DNA of 64,000 bases from Myxococcales bacterium (GTDB taxonomy: Bacteria; Myxococcota_A; Polyangia; Nannocystales; Nannocystaceae): NCBI GenBank assembly GCA_020633295.1, contig JACKDW010000012.1, forward strand, positions 124,001 to 188,000, given 5' to 3'. Numbering within the stretch: position 1 is the first letter of the stretch; every line of letters begins with the position of its first letter. The position numbers were made by a program, and so were the translations under genes. Positions 52,017 through 62,850 of the stretch are shown piece after piece. The notes beneath the pieces are model-generated. The model made no database searches. It had not been told where the DNA came from and worked only from the letters and a program-made list of their open reading frames with translations.

Positions 52017-52334
52017 TCACGCGACGTCGGGTCGCCAGCCGTAGCGCCGCAGGTCGACGCGCCCGCGGACGTCGAAGCGCACGCCCTCGCGCTCGAGCAG
52101 CCGGCGCTGTCGTGACTTGCGGCCGCCGAGCTCGGGCAGGCTGAGCTCGCCGCGCGCGTTGATCACCCGCTGCCACGGGATCGGGCTGCCGGGCGGGAGC
52201 GCGTGGAGGGCGTAGCCGACCTGGCGCGCGCGACCCGGGCGCCCGGCGAGGCGCGCGATCTGTCCGTAGGTCGCGACCGCGCCCCGCGGGATCTCGGCGA
52301 TCACCGCGTAGTAGGCCGCGTAGTGCGGGTGCAT
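52017..52334 (-). CDS. Alkyltransferase-like (ATL) DNA-repair protein
   Basis: About 105 aa from ATG 52334, where ATL similarity begins; ATG 52382 would give 121 aa. VATYGQIARLAGRPGRARQVG is the MGMT/ATL helix-turn-helix with the Arg finger. The active-site PCHR of MGMT is replaced by PWQR (IPWQRVINARGEL), the defining ATL feature. ATL proteins bind O6-alkylguanine without repairing it and hand it to nucleotide excision repair (established). Confidence 0.9.
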   Translation of the reverse strand: MHPHYAAYYAVIAEIPRGAVATYGQIARLAGRPGRARQVGYALHALPPGSPIPWQRVINARGELSLPELGGRKSRQRRLLEREGVRFDVRGRVDLRRYGWRPDVA

Positions 52335-52415
52335 CGGCGCCGCGTCAGCGGCGGGGGTCAAGGGAGCGGCGCGGCGCGGCATGCTGCTCGCACGGTATAC
52401 CGCAGCGGCGCGCGA

Positions 52416-55400
52416 TCAGGGCGTCTCGGGCGGCGCGCGTCGCTTCGCGTCCTTCTCGGTCTTCTCGGCCTTCTCGGCCTTCTCGGCCTTCTCGGCCTCC
52501 TCGGCCGTCTCGGCCTCCTCGGCCGTCTCGGCCTTCTTGGCCCCGGGCGCCGCGACGTCGTTTCGGTCTCTGGCGCCGCGGCGCTTGGGCGGCCCGAGCC
52601 ACCACTTGCGCCGCTTGATGTCGTACGAGCGCCCCCAGTAGACGTCAACGCCGCCCGACGCCCGGTTACCGAAGAAGGTCTCGAGCGACCAGTTGGGCGC
52701 GAAGCGGTAGCGCGCCCCGAGCTCGGCGTCGTTGGTCGACTTCTCGTGGGCGGGCACGTTGGCCTGGTAGCGCGTCTCGACGTAGACGTTCCTGCTCAGG
52801 TTCTTGCCGACCTTGAAGATCGGCTGGTTGAGGTTGTCGCCGAACGACACGCCGATCTTGTCGACGTGCAGCGTCTCGTTGATGTGCCGCTGCAGCGCGG
52901 GGCTCGAGAGCGCGCTGAGCAGCGAGGCGGCCTGGGCCCGCACCTTCTCGGGGTCGGCGCTCTGCGTGTCGGAGGAGCCGGTCACGAGCATCGTGAACAG
53001 CTCGGACTCGGGGAACGCGGGGATCGACGACAGCCGCAGCTCGGGCCGCGTCGCGCGGCCGCGGACGGTCGCGGTGATCGTGACCTCGTCGACCTGCGTG
53101 GAGGCGACGAGATCGATGTAGGGGATCAGGTCGTCGCCGCGCGGGATCGTGACCACGCCGCGCTCGACGACGAACTCGTTGCCGAGCAGGTCGAAGGTGC
53201 CGCGCTCGCTCTCGAGCCCGCCGTCGGCCTGGACGTCGCGCTGGATCGCGAGGTCGACGGCGCCGCCCCACGACATGTCGATCGAGGGGCCGCGCAGGCG
53301 CACGGGGTCGACGAGCGCGACGGTCACGCGCGTCGGCGGCGTGTCGGCGGCGCGGCGCGCCGACGCGTCCTCGGCGGCCTCGAGCGCGTCCTCGGCGTCC
53401 AAGAGCGCCTCCTCGACCGCCCGCTCGTCGGCGACCTCGACGTAGGTGACGCGGCTGCTCGTCGGGATCCGGCGCGGGGCCGCGATGTTGGTGGGCTGCA
53501 CGTCGACGAGCGTCTTGGCGATCTCCACGCGCGCGCTCGTGCCCTTGTCGTCGACGCGCGCGTCGGTCTTGATCCGCGAGCTGATCCGCATGCGCGGGAG
53601 CCCGGGCTGGCGCAGCGGCACGTCGTCGATCGCCAGCTCGACGTGCGCGCTGACGTCGCCGCGCTTGTCCAGCGCGGCGCGGCCGGTCGCGCCGATCGTG
53701 CCCTGGCCCGTGGCGATCGCGAGCTTGCGCAGGCTCGCGTTGAGCTCGCCGTCGTCGCCGTGCAGCCCGACATCGAGCGTGATGTCGCGGAAGCGCTGGC
53801 GCAGCGGCACCACCGTGACGCCGCCGCCCGCCAGCGAGGCGCCGCCGTCGATCGACGGCGCGCCGATCGTGCCGCGCGCGTCGAGCTCGGCCGAGAGCGC
53901 GCCCTCGAGATCGTAGAGCGCGCTCGGCAGCAGCCCGCTCGCGGGGCGCAGGTCCAGCCGCCGGATGTCGAGGCGCGCGCGCACCGGGGTCTCGAGCGGG
54001 TCGAGCTCGCCGCCGTGCAGCGCGATGAGGTCGAGCTCCGCGCTGGCCGCGAGCGCGAGCACGTCGCGCGCGTCGGTCTCGCTCGCGGGCGGCTTGAGGT
54101 TGAGGTTGACGCGCTGGCTGTGGGGGTCGAGCGCGAGCGTGGCGCGCATGGGGTAGCGCGCGTCTGCGGCGGCGATGTGCCCGTCGAGCTCGCCGCGGAC
54201 GTCGAGCTCGCGCAGCCCGCCGCGCCCGCGCAGCTCGAGGTCGGCGACGAAGTCGAGCTCGGGCGGCAGCGGGCGGACGGCCTTGAGGAACTCGGGGTCG
54301 AGGTGGTGCACGCGCAGCGTGAGCGCGTGATCGGCCTCCGGGTCCCAGCGCAGCTCGGCGGCGGCGGGATCGACCGTCACGGGGGCGCGCGCCGTCAGCT
54401 CGAGCCCGCGCAGCGCGTCGCGGCGGGCGACGATCCCGAGGTTGGCGACGCCCGGCGCGTAGTCGGCGTGCAGCCCGAGCTCGGCCACGCGCTCGCCGGC
54501 GTACGAGAGCCCGCCGACGCCGCCGTCGAGCGTGAGCGCGGGCGCGTGCGCGTCGCCAGTGACATGAACATTAAGCCAGGCGTTGCCGCCGACGGGCGGC
54601 AGCGACGGGACCCACGGGGCGAGCGCCGCGAGCTCGGCGTCGACGAGCTCGACGCGGAGCTCGTGCGGCCCGCGCTCGTCCCAGTCGACGCGCCCGCGCC
54701 GCGGGTCGACCGTCACGGGCGCGCGGGCGGTCAGCGCGAGCGCGCGGGCCAGCGGGCTCTCGGCGTCGAGCTCCACCGTGACCTCGCCCCCGTCGTAGCG
54801 CGCCCGCGTCTGGAGCTCGCCGATCCGTTTGCCGTCGAGCTCGAGCGCGCGCACGCCGAGCGCGAGCTCGGCGATGAAGCCCGGCGACGCCGGGCCGTCG
54901 ACCGCGAGGTCGACGTCGGTCGTCCCGCGCAGCGCGAGGTCGGGCACCCAGTCGCTGACCAGCGAGAGGTCGATCCCGTCGATGTCGACGAGCACGTGGT
55001 GGTCCTCGCCCGCGCGCCAGCGGGCCGCGGGCGACGGCGCGACGCGGGCCCGCACGGGCGCGGTGACGTCGACGGCGAGCCGCTTGATCTTCGGGTGCGC
55101 GAGCTCGACGTGGGCGCGCGCGCCGTCGCGATCGTAGGCCGCGACCACGTCGAGCTCGCCGAGCGGCTTGTCGCCGAGCGCGAGCCCGCGGCCCCGCAGG
55201 TCGAGCTCCGCGCGCGGGCGCGCGGCCGTGCTGGCGAGCGCGGCGTCGAGCTCCGAGCACCCGGCGAGCGCCGGATCCTGCGGGTCCCTGGGCGCCGCGC
55301 CGGCGAGCGCGAGCAGGCGCGGGTTTCGGCGCCGCGCAGCTCGACCGACGCGCGCAGCGGGCCGCGCCCCAGCGCGAAGCGGCGCGCCCGAGGTCCGCGG

Positions 55401-57553
55401 TGAACGGGACCGCCGCGCTGAGCGTGAGCGACTCGACGGGCCCCTCGTCGCCCTCGCGCCGCAGGCTGAAGCCGGCCGACGCCGCGCCGGGGTCGTAGCG
55501 CGCGCGCAGCTCGAGCTGCCCGGAACGCGTGCCCCAGCGCCGCGAGCCCGCGGCCGCGCAGCTCGACCTCGGCCCGCGGCGCGCTCGCGGGCCCGCGCAC
55601 GCGCACGTCGACGTCCGCGGTCCCGCGCGCGCGCAGCTGCGGCGCGAAGCGGTCGGCGAGCGCGAGCTGCAGCGCGTCGAGCTCCACGCGCAGGTCGCTG
55701 GCGCCCGCGAGGTCGAGGGTGCCGTCGATCGCGAGCCTGGTCGCGCCCGAGCGCGGGGCCGCGTCGTCGCGCGCGCCGATCGCGAGCGCGAGGCCCTTGA
55801 CCGTGACGGCGCCGCGGTCGAGCGCGACGTCGACGATCGCCGGGCCCTTCGGGGTCTCGGCCGCGGTCTGCAGGCCGAACGCGGCGGCGCTGAGCTGGCG
55901 CAGCTCGGCGCGCAGCGACGAGCCCTCGAGCGCGGCGGTCAGGTCGACGGCGGCCCGCGAGAGCGGCGGGATCTGCCCGGTGTCGGCCTTGAGGTCGCAG
56001 GTGATCGCGCGCGGCTCGAGGACGCCGGCGCAGCGCAGCTCGAGGCGCGCGCGGCCCTCGAGCGCCGGCTTGTCGACGAAGCGATCGACCAGGCGCGCGA
56101 CGCTGGCGAGCTTGGGCGCGGCGATGACCGCGTTGACCTCGAGCCGCCCGTCGACGTCGGCGCTGGCGCGCGCGTCGACGGTCGCGCCCGCGGCCGCGAG
56201 CGCGACCGTCACCTCGCCCGCGCGCGCCTGCGGCGAGCCCTCGGCGTCGAGCTCGAGGCGCACCGGCGTCCGCGGATCACAGTTGACGCACTCGAGCAGC
56301 GCGTGCGCCCGCAGGCGCTCGGCCGGGTCGCCGGCGATCGCCGCGTGCGCCTCGATCGAGAGCGGGCCGGGGTCGAGCGACGCGCTGAGGCGCGAGAGCT
56401 CGGCGTCGGCCTGCAGCTCGAGCTCGAGCTGCAGTTCGGGCTCGAGCGCGGCCGTCAGCGCGAGCCCGGCGTCGGCGGTCCCGGGCACGCTCGCGCGCAG
56501 CTCGGCCGTCAGCTCGCGCGCGCCGCCGCGAGCCGAGAGCGCGACGGTCGGCGGGCCGTCGGTCTCGAGCGTCGTCATCGTCGTGAACCACTGCTCCTCG
56601 GCCTCGGCGCGCAGCTCGTCGAGCGTGCCCTGCAGGTCTTCGAAGTCGACCTCGAGCGGCCCGAGCTCGAGCGCCGCCCAGTTGCTGCGCAGGCGCAGCT
56701 GCTCGAGCGTCGCGGTCGGGTCGTCCCAGCGGGCCGCGACGTGCAGCTCCTCGACGTCGAGGCCGCCGACCACGGGCGCCGCGACGGCCGCGTCGAGCTC
56801 GACCGTCGCGTGACGCCCCGCGCCGTGCAGCGAGAGGTCGAGGTGATCGAGGTCGATCATCGTCTCGATCGTCTCGGTCGTCTCGATCGTCTCGGTCGTC
56901 TCGGCGGCCTCAGCCGCCTCGGCGCCCTCCGGCCGCGCGCGCGCGCGCGCGAGCAGCACCCGGCGCAGGTGCAGCTCGACGTCGATGGTGGCCGGAAGGT
57001 CAGGTCCCAGCCCGGCGGCCGGATCGGGGGGCGGGGGCGGCGGCGCGTCGGGGTCGCGCGGCGGCGCGAGGTCGGCGAAGCCGGGGACGTCCGGCCCGGG
57101 CAGCAGCACGCGCGCGCCCTCGAGCTCGACGCGGCCGAGCGTCAGCGTGCCCGAGAGCGCGCGCCCGACGTCGAGCCCCAGCGCCAGCCGCTCCACCGAG
57201 ATCAGCCGCGTGCCGACCGAGTCCTCGAGCGCGACCCCGTGCAGCTCCACGCGCCCGCCGAGCGCCCCCTCGACGCGCTCGATCGAGACGCGCCCCGGGA
57301 TCATGCCGTCGTAGACGCGCGCGCCGGTCATCAGCGCGAAGCGGGTGCCCGCGGCCGTGAACAGCACCGTCAGCAGCAGGAGGACGATCAGGACGACGAG
57401 CCCGACGATCACCAGCGCGAGCCAGCGGAGCGCGCGGCGCCACCGGGGGCGCGGGCGCCTCGGCGCGCGCCCCGGGCGGATCCCGGGCGCGAGCTCGACG
57501 TCGCCCGCCGTCTCCTCCGCGCCCTCTTGGGCCTGCTGTGCTCCGCTGTCCAC
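52416..57553 (-). CDS. tamB: TamB-like translocation/assembly protein, interrupted by three apparent frameshifts
   Basis: About 1710 residues if corrected. GTG 57553 is chosen, 32 nt after the BamA/TamA-like stop. One transmembrane helix near residue 45 is followed by a very long beta-helical region (repeated LELRGRG.L and D.D..LDLSL-type strands). The C-terminal end is the conserved TamB/DUF490 domain (FDLLGNEFVVERGVVTIP, FPESELFTMLVTG, YVETRYQANV) plus an Ala-Glu-Lys tail. Between 55525 and 55321 the frame moves three times: one extra base near 55519-55525, one missing near 55379-55383, one missing in the ggg at 55321-55323. All lie in GC-rich runs, so sequencing error is likely. TamB-like proteins bridge inner and outer membrane. 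Confidence 0.85.
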
Positions 57554-57585
57554 GTCGTCGCCGGTCGCCAGACCTGTCCCGAAGT

Positions 57586-59646
57586 TTAAAACGCCTCGCC
57601 GAGGCTGAAGTGAATGGCCCAGCGGCGAGGCTCGGGGAAGCGCGCCTCGTCGGTCGTCAAGCGCCACCCGAAGTCGAGGCGGAAGATGCCGATGGGTGAA
57701 TTGTAGCGCAGGCCGCCGCCGGTCGAGTGCTGCCAGCCACGTGGGTCAAACTCGGCGACGCCCTCGCGGATGTCTCCGAGGTCATAAAAGCCCGCCGCCC
57801 ACAGCTCGGCGACCAGGCGCACGCGCAGCTCGGCGTTCATCAGCACCTCGGAGTAGCCGCCGACCGGCGCCTGGTCGCAGTCGGTGAGGTTGCCGTCGAG
57901 GTCGACGCCCCCGCAGGTGCGCACGCGCGGCGACAGCCGCCGCAGCGGCCAGCCGCGCACGTCGTTGGCGCCGCCGAGGTACAGCCGCTGGCTCAGCGGC
58001 ACGGCGCGGCGGTCGCCCTCGCCGTAGGGGAACAGCAGCCCGACGCGCGCGCGCCCGGCGAGCTGTACGCGGTTGTGGGGCTTCCAGTACAGGCGCAGCT
58101 CGGGCGAGAACTTGTGGTAGTTGAACTGGCTGCCGATGTAGCGGTTGGAGAGGTCGTAGGTCAGCGACAGCCGCGCGCCGTTCGTCGGCGCGATCAGGTC
58201 GTCGGTCAGGTGCAGCGTCGCGCCGGCCTCGAGGTAGCTGAGGAAGAAGCGCTCGCGGAAGTCGGGGCCGAGCAGCGCGCGGTTGTCCGGGTCCTGCAGC
58301 GCCGACGTCAGGTTGAACAGCTGCTGGTAGAGGTTGTTGTAGCTCAGCCCGAGCTCGACGAAGCGCGTGATGAAGCGCGTCACGCCCAGCGTGTTCGTCA
58401 CGTTCCAGAACTGGTAGCCCTCCCAGATGCCGAGCTCGAAGCCCGGGTGCTCGGTCCAGATCAGGTGCTTCTCGAGCAGCCCCTTCTTGCGGAAGATCAG
58501 GTCGAGCTTGAGGATCGGCCCGTGCTGCTGCGCGGCCCAGAAGTTCGGCAGCTCCGCGTAGCCGGCCCGCGCGATCACGTCCATGCGCGTCAGCCGGCCG
58601 AAGATGCTCTCGTGGCGGTAGCGCAGCGACACCCGCTGCTCCCACCGCACCGGGTCGATGCCGACGCCGCCGCCGACCTTGACGCTCTGCAGGCGCGACT
58701 CCTGCATCTTCGCGATCAGGTCGATGGTGCCGTCGTCCTTCGGCGGGCCCTTGGTCACGGAGACGGTGCTGAACACGTCCATGCCGTAGATCGTCTTCTC
58801 GACGCGCGTGACCAGGGCGGGGCGGTACGGCTTCCCGCGCGCGTAGTCGATCTCGCGCTGCACGAGGTCCGGCGGCACGAACTTCAGGCCCTCGAGCTTG
58901 ATCTCGCCGATGCGCGCCGGGGCGCCCGGGTCCACCGTGAACTGCAGCTCGGCCCAGCGCTCGCGCCGGTGCACCGCCGCCTGCTCGGAGACCTTCGCGT
59001 GCGGGTAGCCGGCGGCCTCGAGCGCGCGCTGCATCGCCATGGCCGAGGCCCCGAGCGCCGGGATCGAGAACGCGTCGCCGACCGCGAGCGTGACCTCCTG
59101 CTCGATCTTCGCGCGGTCGACCGGGAACGCCGGGTCGCTCGGGACGCGCTCCCACGTGATCTCGATGTCGCGGACCTTCGCCGGCAGGCCCTCGTCGACG
59201 ACGATGGTCGCGCGCGCGATCTTCTTGAGCGGCTTGGGCGGCGGCTTGCCACGACGCGCGCGTCGCTCGACCTTGCGCGCGTGGCGTTCGGGGTCGCCCT
59301 TGGTCTCGACCTCGACGTCGATCGAGACGGCGCGCGCGTCGTGGTAGCCGTGCGCCGCGTAGAGCTCCTTGATCCGCTCCTCGTCGATCTTCTCGAGCCC
59401 GGGCACGTAGTAGCGCTTGCCCTTGAGGCTGAGCCGCGGCGTCGGCTGGAGGTTGAGGTACGAGAGGAACTCGTCCTGCTCGAACGCGGTGACCCCCTTG
59501 ACCTCGACCTCCCGGATCACCGGCCCGGGGGGCCGATCCGGCGCGCGCGCCTTACCCGCGCACCCCTGCGCCGCGCTGGCGGCCACGGCCACGGCGAGCG
59601 CGTGACCGAGCAGCCCGGCGCGCCGGCGGTGAGGGGTCGTCCACAC
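57586..59646 (-). CDS. BamA/TamA-family outer-membrane protein
   Basis: 686 aa from GTG 59646, 13 nt after the RND-loop lipoprotein stop. The signal ends in AAQGC, suggesting lipidation. At least three POTRA-like domains follow (VIREVEVKGVTAFEQDEFLS; IEITWERVPSD; IGEIKLEGLKFVPPDLVQRE), then the 16-strand barrel (about 340-686) with YNNLYQQLFNL, RLYLGGANDVRGWPLRRLSP (the VRGY/F-like conserved loop) and a terminal aromatic strand ending HFSLGEAF. With TamB directly downstream, a TamA-like role is the best reading. A lipidated BamA-family protein is less common. Confidence 0.92.
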   Translation of the reverse strand: MWTTPHRRRAGLLGHALAVAVAASAAQGCAGKARAPDRPPGPVIREVEVKGVTAFEQDEFLSYLNLQPTPRLSLKGKRYYVPGLEKIDEERIKELYAAHGYHDARAVSIDVEVETKGDPERHARKVERRARRGKPPPKPLKKIARATIVVDEGLPAKVRDIEITWERVPSDPAFPVDRAKIEQEVTLAVGDAFSIPALGASAMAMQRALEAAGYPHAKVSEQAAVHRRERWAELQFTVDPGAPARIGEIKLEGLKFVPPDLVQREIDYARGKPYRPALVTRVEKTIYGMDVFSTVSVTKGPPKDDGTIDLIAKMQESRLQSVKVGGGVGIDPVRWEQRVSLRYRHESIFGRLTRMDVIARAGYAELPNFWAAQQHGPILKLDLIFRKKGLLEKHLIWTEHPGFELGIWEGYQFWNVTNTLGVTRFITRFVELGLSYNNLYQQLFNLTSALQDPDNRALLGPDFRERFFLSYLEAGATLHLTDDLIAPTNGARLSLTYDLSNRYIGSQFNYHKFSPELRLYWKPHNRVQLAGRARVGLLFPYGEGDRRAVPLSQRLYLGGANDVRGWPLRRLSPRVRTCGGVDLDGNLTDCDQAPVGGYSEVLMNAELRVRLVAELWAAGFYDLGDIREGVAEFDPRGWQHSTGGGLRYNSPIGIFRLDFGWRLTTDEARFPEPRRWAIHFSLGEAF

Positions 59647-59659
59647 AGAGGGAGTGTAC

Positions 59660-61435
59660 TCACCGCCACGAGATCGTGTACCCGGCGGGCAGCTCGAGGG
59701 CCGCAGCGAGCTCGCGCTGCAATTTCGCGAAGTTCGCCGCGTTGACATCCTCACCCGTGAATTCGACGAGCACGCCGCGTCGACGGTCCTCACGCGTGAC
59801 GCTGCGCGCGGCGAGTCGCCGCTCCACCGAGACCAGCGCGCGCAGCGGGATCGCGCTTCCCGCCGTCGGGATCGAGATGTCGAGCAGCGCGTCGGGGTCT
59901 TCGCCGACATCGGGCAGCGAGACGAGCACAGGCGTCGCGTCCGCGAGCGCGCCGACGCGCCGTGAGCCCCCCGCGAGCGCGAGCGCGTCGCGGACCTCCA
60001 GCGCAGACAGACCGTGCTGCGCGATTCGTGCGCGGTCAATTTGGACTGCTAGCTCGGGCTTGTTCGCGGCGGTGCGCACCGCGACCGTGCCGCGCGGCCA
60101 TCGCGGACCTGCCTCCTCAGCCAGCTTGTGAGCGAGCGCGTGGAGCTCCTCGAGCTCGGGGCCGAGCACCACCGCCACGCGGCGCGGCGGCGGCTCACCG
60201 CGCACCGTCTCGAGTCGCGGCTCGACGTTCGGGAGCTCGAGCAGCGCGCGCTCGATCGTCTGCAGCGTCGCGTCGTCCGCCGCGCCGCGCCCGACGAGCG
60301 CGACCGTGAGCGTGAAGGGCTCGGCCTCGACCCCGGCGCCCCGCAGCGCCCAGCTGGGGCTCCCGAGCGGCTCCAACGCGCGCGGGAGCGTGGTCGCGGC
60401 CAGCCACTCGAGGTCTCGGGGGCGCGTCGCGGGGACGTGGAGCTCGAAGCGCAGCGACGCGGCGCGCGCGATGCGGGTCACCGTCCGCTCGCGCGCGGTG
60501 AGCCGCGTGAGCGCCTCGTCGATCGCCTGCTCGAGCGCCCGCGCGTCGTCAGCGGCCGCAGCGCGCCACACCAGTACGCCCACCGCCGCGCCGTTCGCGG
60601 TCCGCAGCTGGCAGCCGGCGCGCGCCGGCGCGCGCTCGATCGACGCCACGTCGCGTAGCTGGACGCCCGCGCCCCCCCGGGCGTCCAGCGCGGTCGCGGC
60701 CAGCTCCTCGAGCCCCGCCGGCCGCGGCGTCGTCGGCACGACGCCCGACAGCTCGCCGCGCGCGCGCAGCGGGTTGAGCTCCGAGTCGAGCGCCGCGATC
60801 GTCGTAGCGAGCGTGAGCCCGCGGGCCGTGAGCGCGGCCGGGTCGAGCGTGATCCTGACCTCGTCCTCGCCGCCGCACAGCTCCACGCGCGGTCCGCCTG
60901 GCAGTCGCTGCAGCGGCTCGAGCAGCTCCCGCGCGACCGCGTCGCGCAGCGCCGAGAGCGTCTCGTCCGGCGCCGGGCGCAGCGCGAGCAGCCAGTCCGG
61001 CGGGCCCGCGCGGCCCTCGAGCGCGAGCGTCGGGCGCTCCACGTCCTCCGGCAGCGTCGTGAGTGCCTCCTCGAGGCGCTCGCGCGCGGCCAGCAGCGCG
61101 CGCTGGGGCTCCTCGCCGCGCGCCAGCGTCAGCCGCACGAGCGCCTCGCCCTCGCGCGACTCGCTCGTCATGCCCTCGAGGCCAGGGAGGTTGGCGAGCG
61201 CCTCCTCGAGCGGCCGCGTGATCATCGACTCGACCTCGACGGGCCCGTAGCCCTCGGCGCGCGCGCGCACGATCACCGCGTCCTCGCGCGGCGTCGCGCT
61301 CGGCTCGGCGGGCGCGCCCGACCGCGGCGGGTCGGCCTCGGCGCGCGCCTCGGGTCGCTCCCGCTGCGTGCAGCCGCTCGTGAGCGCCAGCGCCAGCGCC
61401 AGCGCCAGTCTCGTACCGCCGGGGTCGCGCGTCAT
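59660..61435 (-). CDS. Lipoprotein made of the two RND-pump periplasmic loops, without membrane helices
   Basis: 591 aa. Signal with lipobox ALTSGC, short linker, then porter-domain sequence like that of AcrB/CzcA-type RND pumps: VEVESMITRPLEEALANLPG, VRLTLARGEEPQRALLAA, VQLRDVASIERAP, and TANGAAVGVLVWRAA closing loop 1. Loop 2 includes VAVVLGPELEELHALAHKLA, LAVQIDRARIAQHGLSALEV and IPLRALVSVERR, and ends LPAGYTISWR, where TM8 would begin in a real pump. No hydrophobic helix is present between or after the loops. So it keeps the substrate-binding periplasmic part only and cannot itself use the proton gradient. First gene of the BamA/TamB operon. Confidence 0.8.
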   Translation of the reverse strand: MTRDPGGTRLALALALALTSGCTQRERPEARAEADPPRSGAPAEPSATPREDAVIVRARAEGYGPVEVESMITRPLEEALANLPGLEGMTSESREGEALVRLTLARGEEPQRALLAARERLEEALTTLPEDVERPTLALEGRAGPPDWLLALRPAPDETLSALRDAVARELLEPLQRLPGGPRVELCGGEDEVRITLDPAALTARGLTLATTIAALDSELNPLRARGELSGVVPTTPRPAGLEELAATALDARGGAGVQLRDVASIERAPARAGCQLRTANGAAVGVLVWRAAAADDARALEQAIDEALTRLTARERTVTRIARAASLRFELHVPATRPRDLEWLAATTLPRALEPLGSPSWALRGAGVEAEPFTLTVALVGRGAADDATLQTIERALLELPNVEPRLETVRGEPPPRRVAVVLGPELEELHALAHKLAEEAGPRWPRGTVAVRTAANKPELAVQIDRARIAQHGLSALEVRDALALAGGSRRVGALADATPVLVSLPDVGEDPDALLDISIPTAGSAIPLRALVSVERRLAARSVTREDRRRGVLVEFTGEDVNAANFAKLQRELAAALELPAGYTISWR

Positions 61436-61462
61436 CCCGCCACGGTACCACGAGCGCGCGCG

Positions 61463-62845
61463 TCACAGGAGCGAGTGGAGGTAGCGCTCGAGGTTGCTGT
61501 AGCCGTCGTCCGCGCTCCCCTCCGCGATGATCTCCGCGCTGTCCGTTGGGTCATCTGGATCGAGTCCGCGCGCCTGCTCCCACGCGTCGGGCATGCCGTC
61601 GTGATCGCGGTCGGGCGGCGCGCCGCCGCCCGGGAGCCGCGAGCTCTGCGGGAGCCCGCCGACGTCGCCGGGCGCGTCGATGATGCGGCCGCCCCCGCTC
61701 GTGACCTCCATGGCGACGCGCGCGTCGACGGCGTCGCGCCGCGGCCTCGTCGCGCCCGCGCCCGCGAGCACCACCGACTCCGTCACGCGCGGGTCATGGC
61801 TCACCGCCGGCGCCGCGAAGCGCGTGGCGGCGCGGGCCTCCGCGGGCGCCGGCTCGAGGTCCCATTCGAAGCCGACGCTGGCCCAGTCGTCATCCTCGGG
61901 GTCTGGGCGCGTCGGCCCGAGGTTGTCCTCCACGAACAGCTGCGGCGCGTCGCCGCTGTACAGGATCTCGTGCAGCGTCGTCGTCGAGTCCGGGCCTGGC
62001 TTGAAGATGTTCCCCACGAAGTTGACCCGCGTCGGCACGCCGTCCTGCACGACCTCGGCCGCGAGCGCGCCCCAGTTGTAGACGAGGTTCGCCACCACGT
62101 CGTGGGTCCCGCCGCCCGCGACGAGCGGGTTGCGGAAGTCGTTGTGCGCCAGCAGGTTGTGGTGCACCGACACGCAGTTGCTGCGATCGCCGAGCAGCAG
62201 CCCGGCGCTGTGGGTCCCCTTGGGGTGCCGGCTCTCGTCGAGCGCCTCGCTGATGATCGACCACGAGATCGTCACGTCGTGCGCGCCGTAGTAGGCGCTG
62301 ACCGTCTCGTCCTCGCCCCAGCTCGTCGAGACGTGGTCGAGCACCACGTTGAACGCCCCCGGGCCGCTGTCGTCGTGCTCGCCGAGCAGCGCGATCGCGT
62401 CATTGTGCTCGGGCTTCACCGGGCCCCGGCCCGGGCGCACGCGCAGGTGCTGGATCAACACGTCGTGGGTGAAGACGACGACGCCCGCGCCCGTGAGCGT
62501 GATCCCGGGCGCCGGCGCGGTCTGCCCGGCGATCGTCACGAAGGGCGCGCGCAGCTCGAGGTGGCTGGCGAGCTCGATCGCGCCGCCGAGCCGGAACACG
62601 ATCGTCCGCGGGCCCTCGGCCTCGAGCGCCGCGCGCAGGCTGCCGGGCCCCGCGTCGGCGAGCGTGGTGACCTCGAGGACCTGTCCTCCGCGACCGGCGG
62701 GCGTGGTGCTGCCGAAGCCCTCGGCGCCCGGGAACACCGGCAGGCCCTCGGGCAGCGCGCACGCGGGCAGCGGCTCGTCCGCGCCGCAGGCGAGCGCGCC
62801 GCAGGCGAGCGGCGACAGGAGCAGCAGGAGCGCGTCGCGGCGCAT
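61463..62845 (-). CDS. Secreted pectate lyase (PL1-like parallel beta-helix)
   Basis: 460 aa. ATG 62845, 5 nt after the upstream stop, so it is cotranscribed with it. Lipobox-like GALAC, then VFPGAEGFGSTTPAGRGGQV, a typical pectate-lyase N-terminus. Parallel beta-helix repeats include VIFT-like VFTHDVLIQHLRVRPG, HNDAIAL, NVVLDHVSTSWGEDE and HHNLLAHNDFRNPL. A C-terminal Ca-binding DRDHDGMPDAWEQARGLDP (thrombospondin type-3-like) repeat follows. It probably cleaves polygalacturonate. The catalytic Arg is not assigned with confidence. Confidence 0.88.
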   Translation of the reverse strand: MRRDALLLLLSPLACGALACGADEPLPACALPEGLPVFPGAEGFGSTTPAGRGGQVLEVTTLADAGPGSLRAALEAEGPRTIVFRLGGAIELASHLELRAPFVTIAGQTAPAPGITLTGAGVVVFTHDVLIQHLRVRPGRGPVKPEHNDAIALLGEHDDSGPGAFNVVLDHVSTSWGEDETVSAYYGAHDVTISWSIISEALDESRHPKGTHSAGLLLGDRSNCVSVHHNLLAHNDFRNPLVAGGGTHDVVANLVYNWGALAAEVVQDGVPTRVNFVGNIFKPGPDSTTTLHEILYSGDAPQLFVEDNLGPTRPDPEDDDWASVGFEWDLEPAPAEARAATRFAAPAVSHDPRVTESVVLAGAGATRPRRDAVDARVAMEVTSGGGRIIDAPGDVGGLPQSSRLPGGGAPPDRDHDGMPDAWEQARGLDPDDPTDSAEIIAEGSADDGYSNLERYLHSLL

Positions 62846-62850
62846 CGCGT

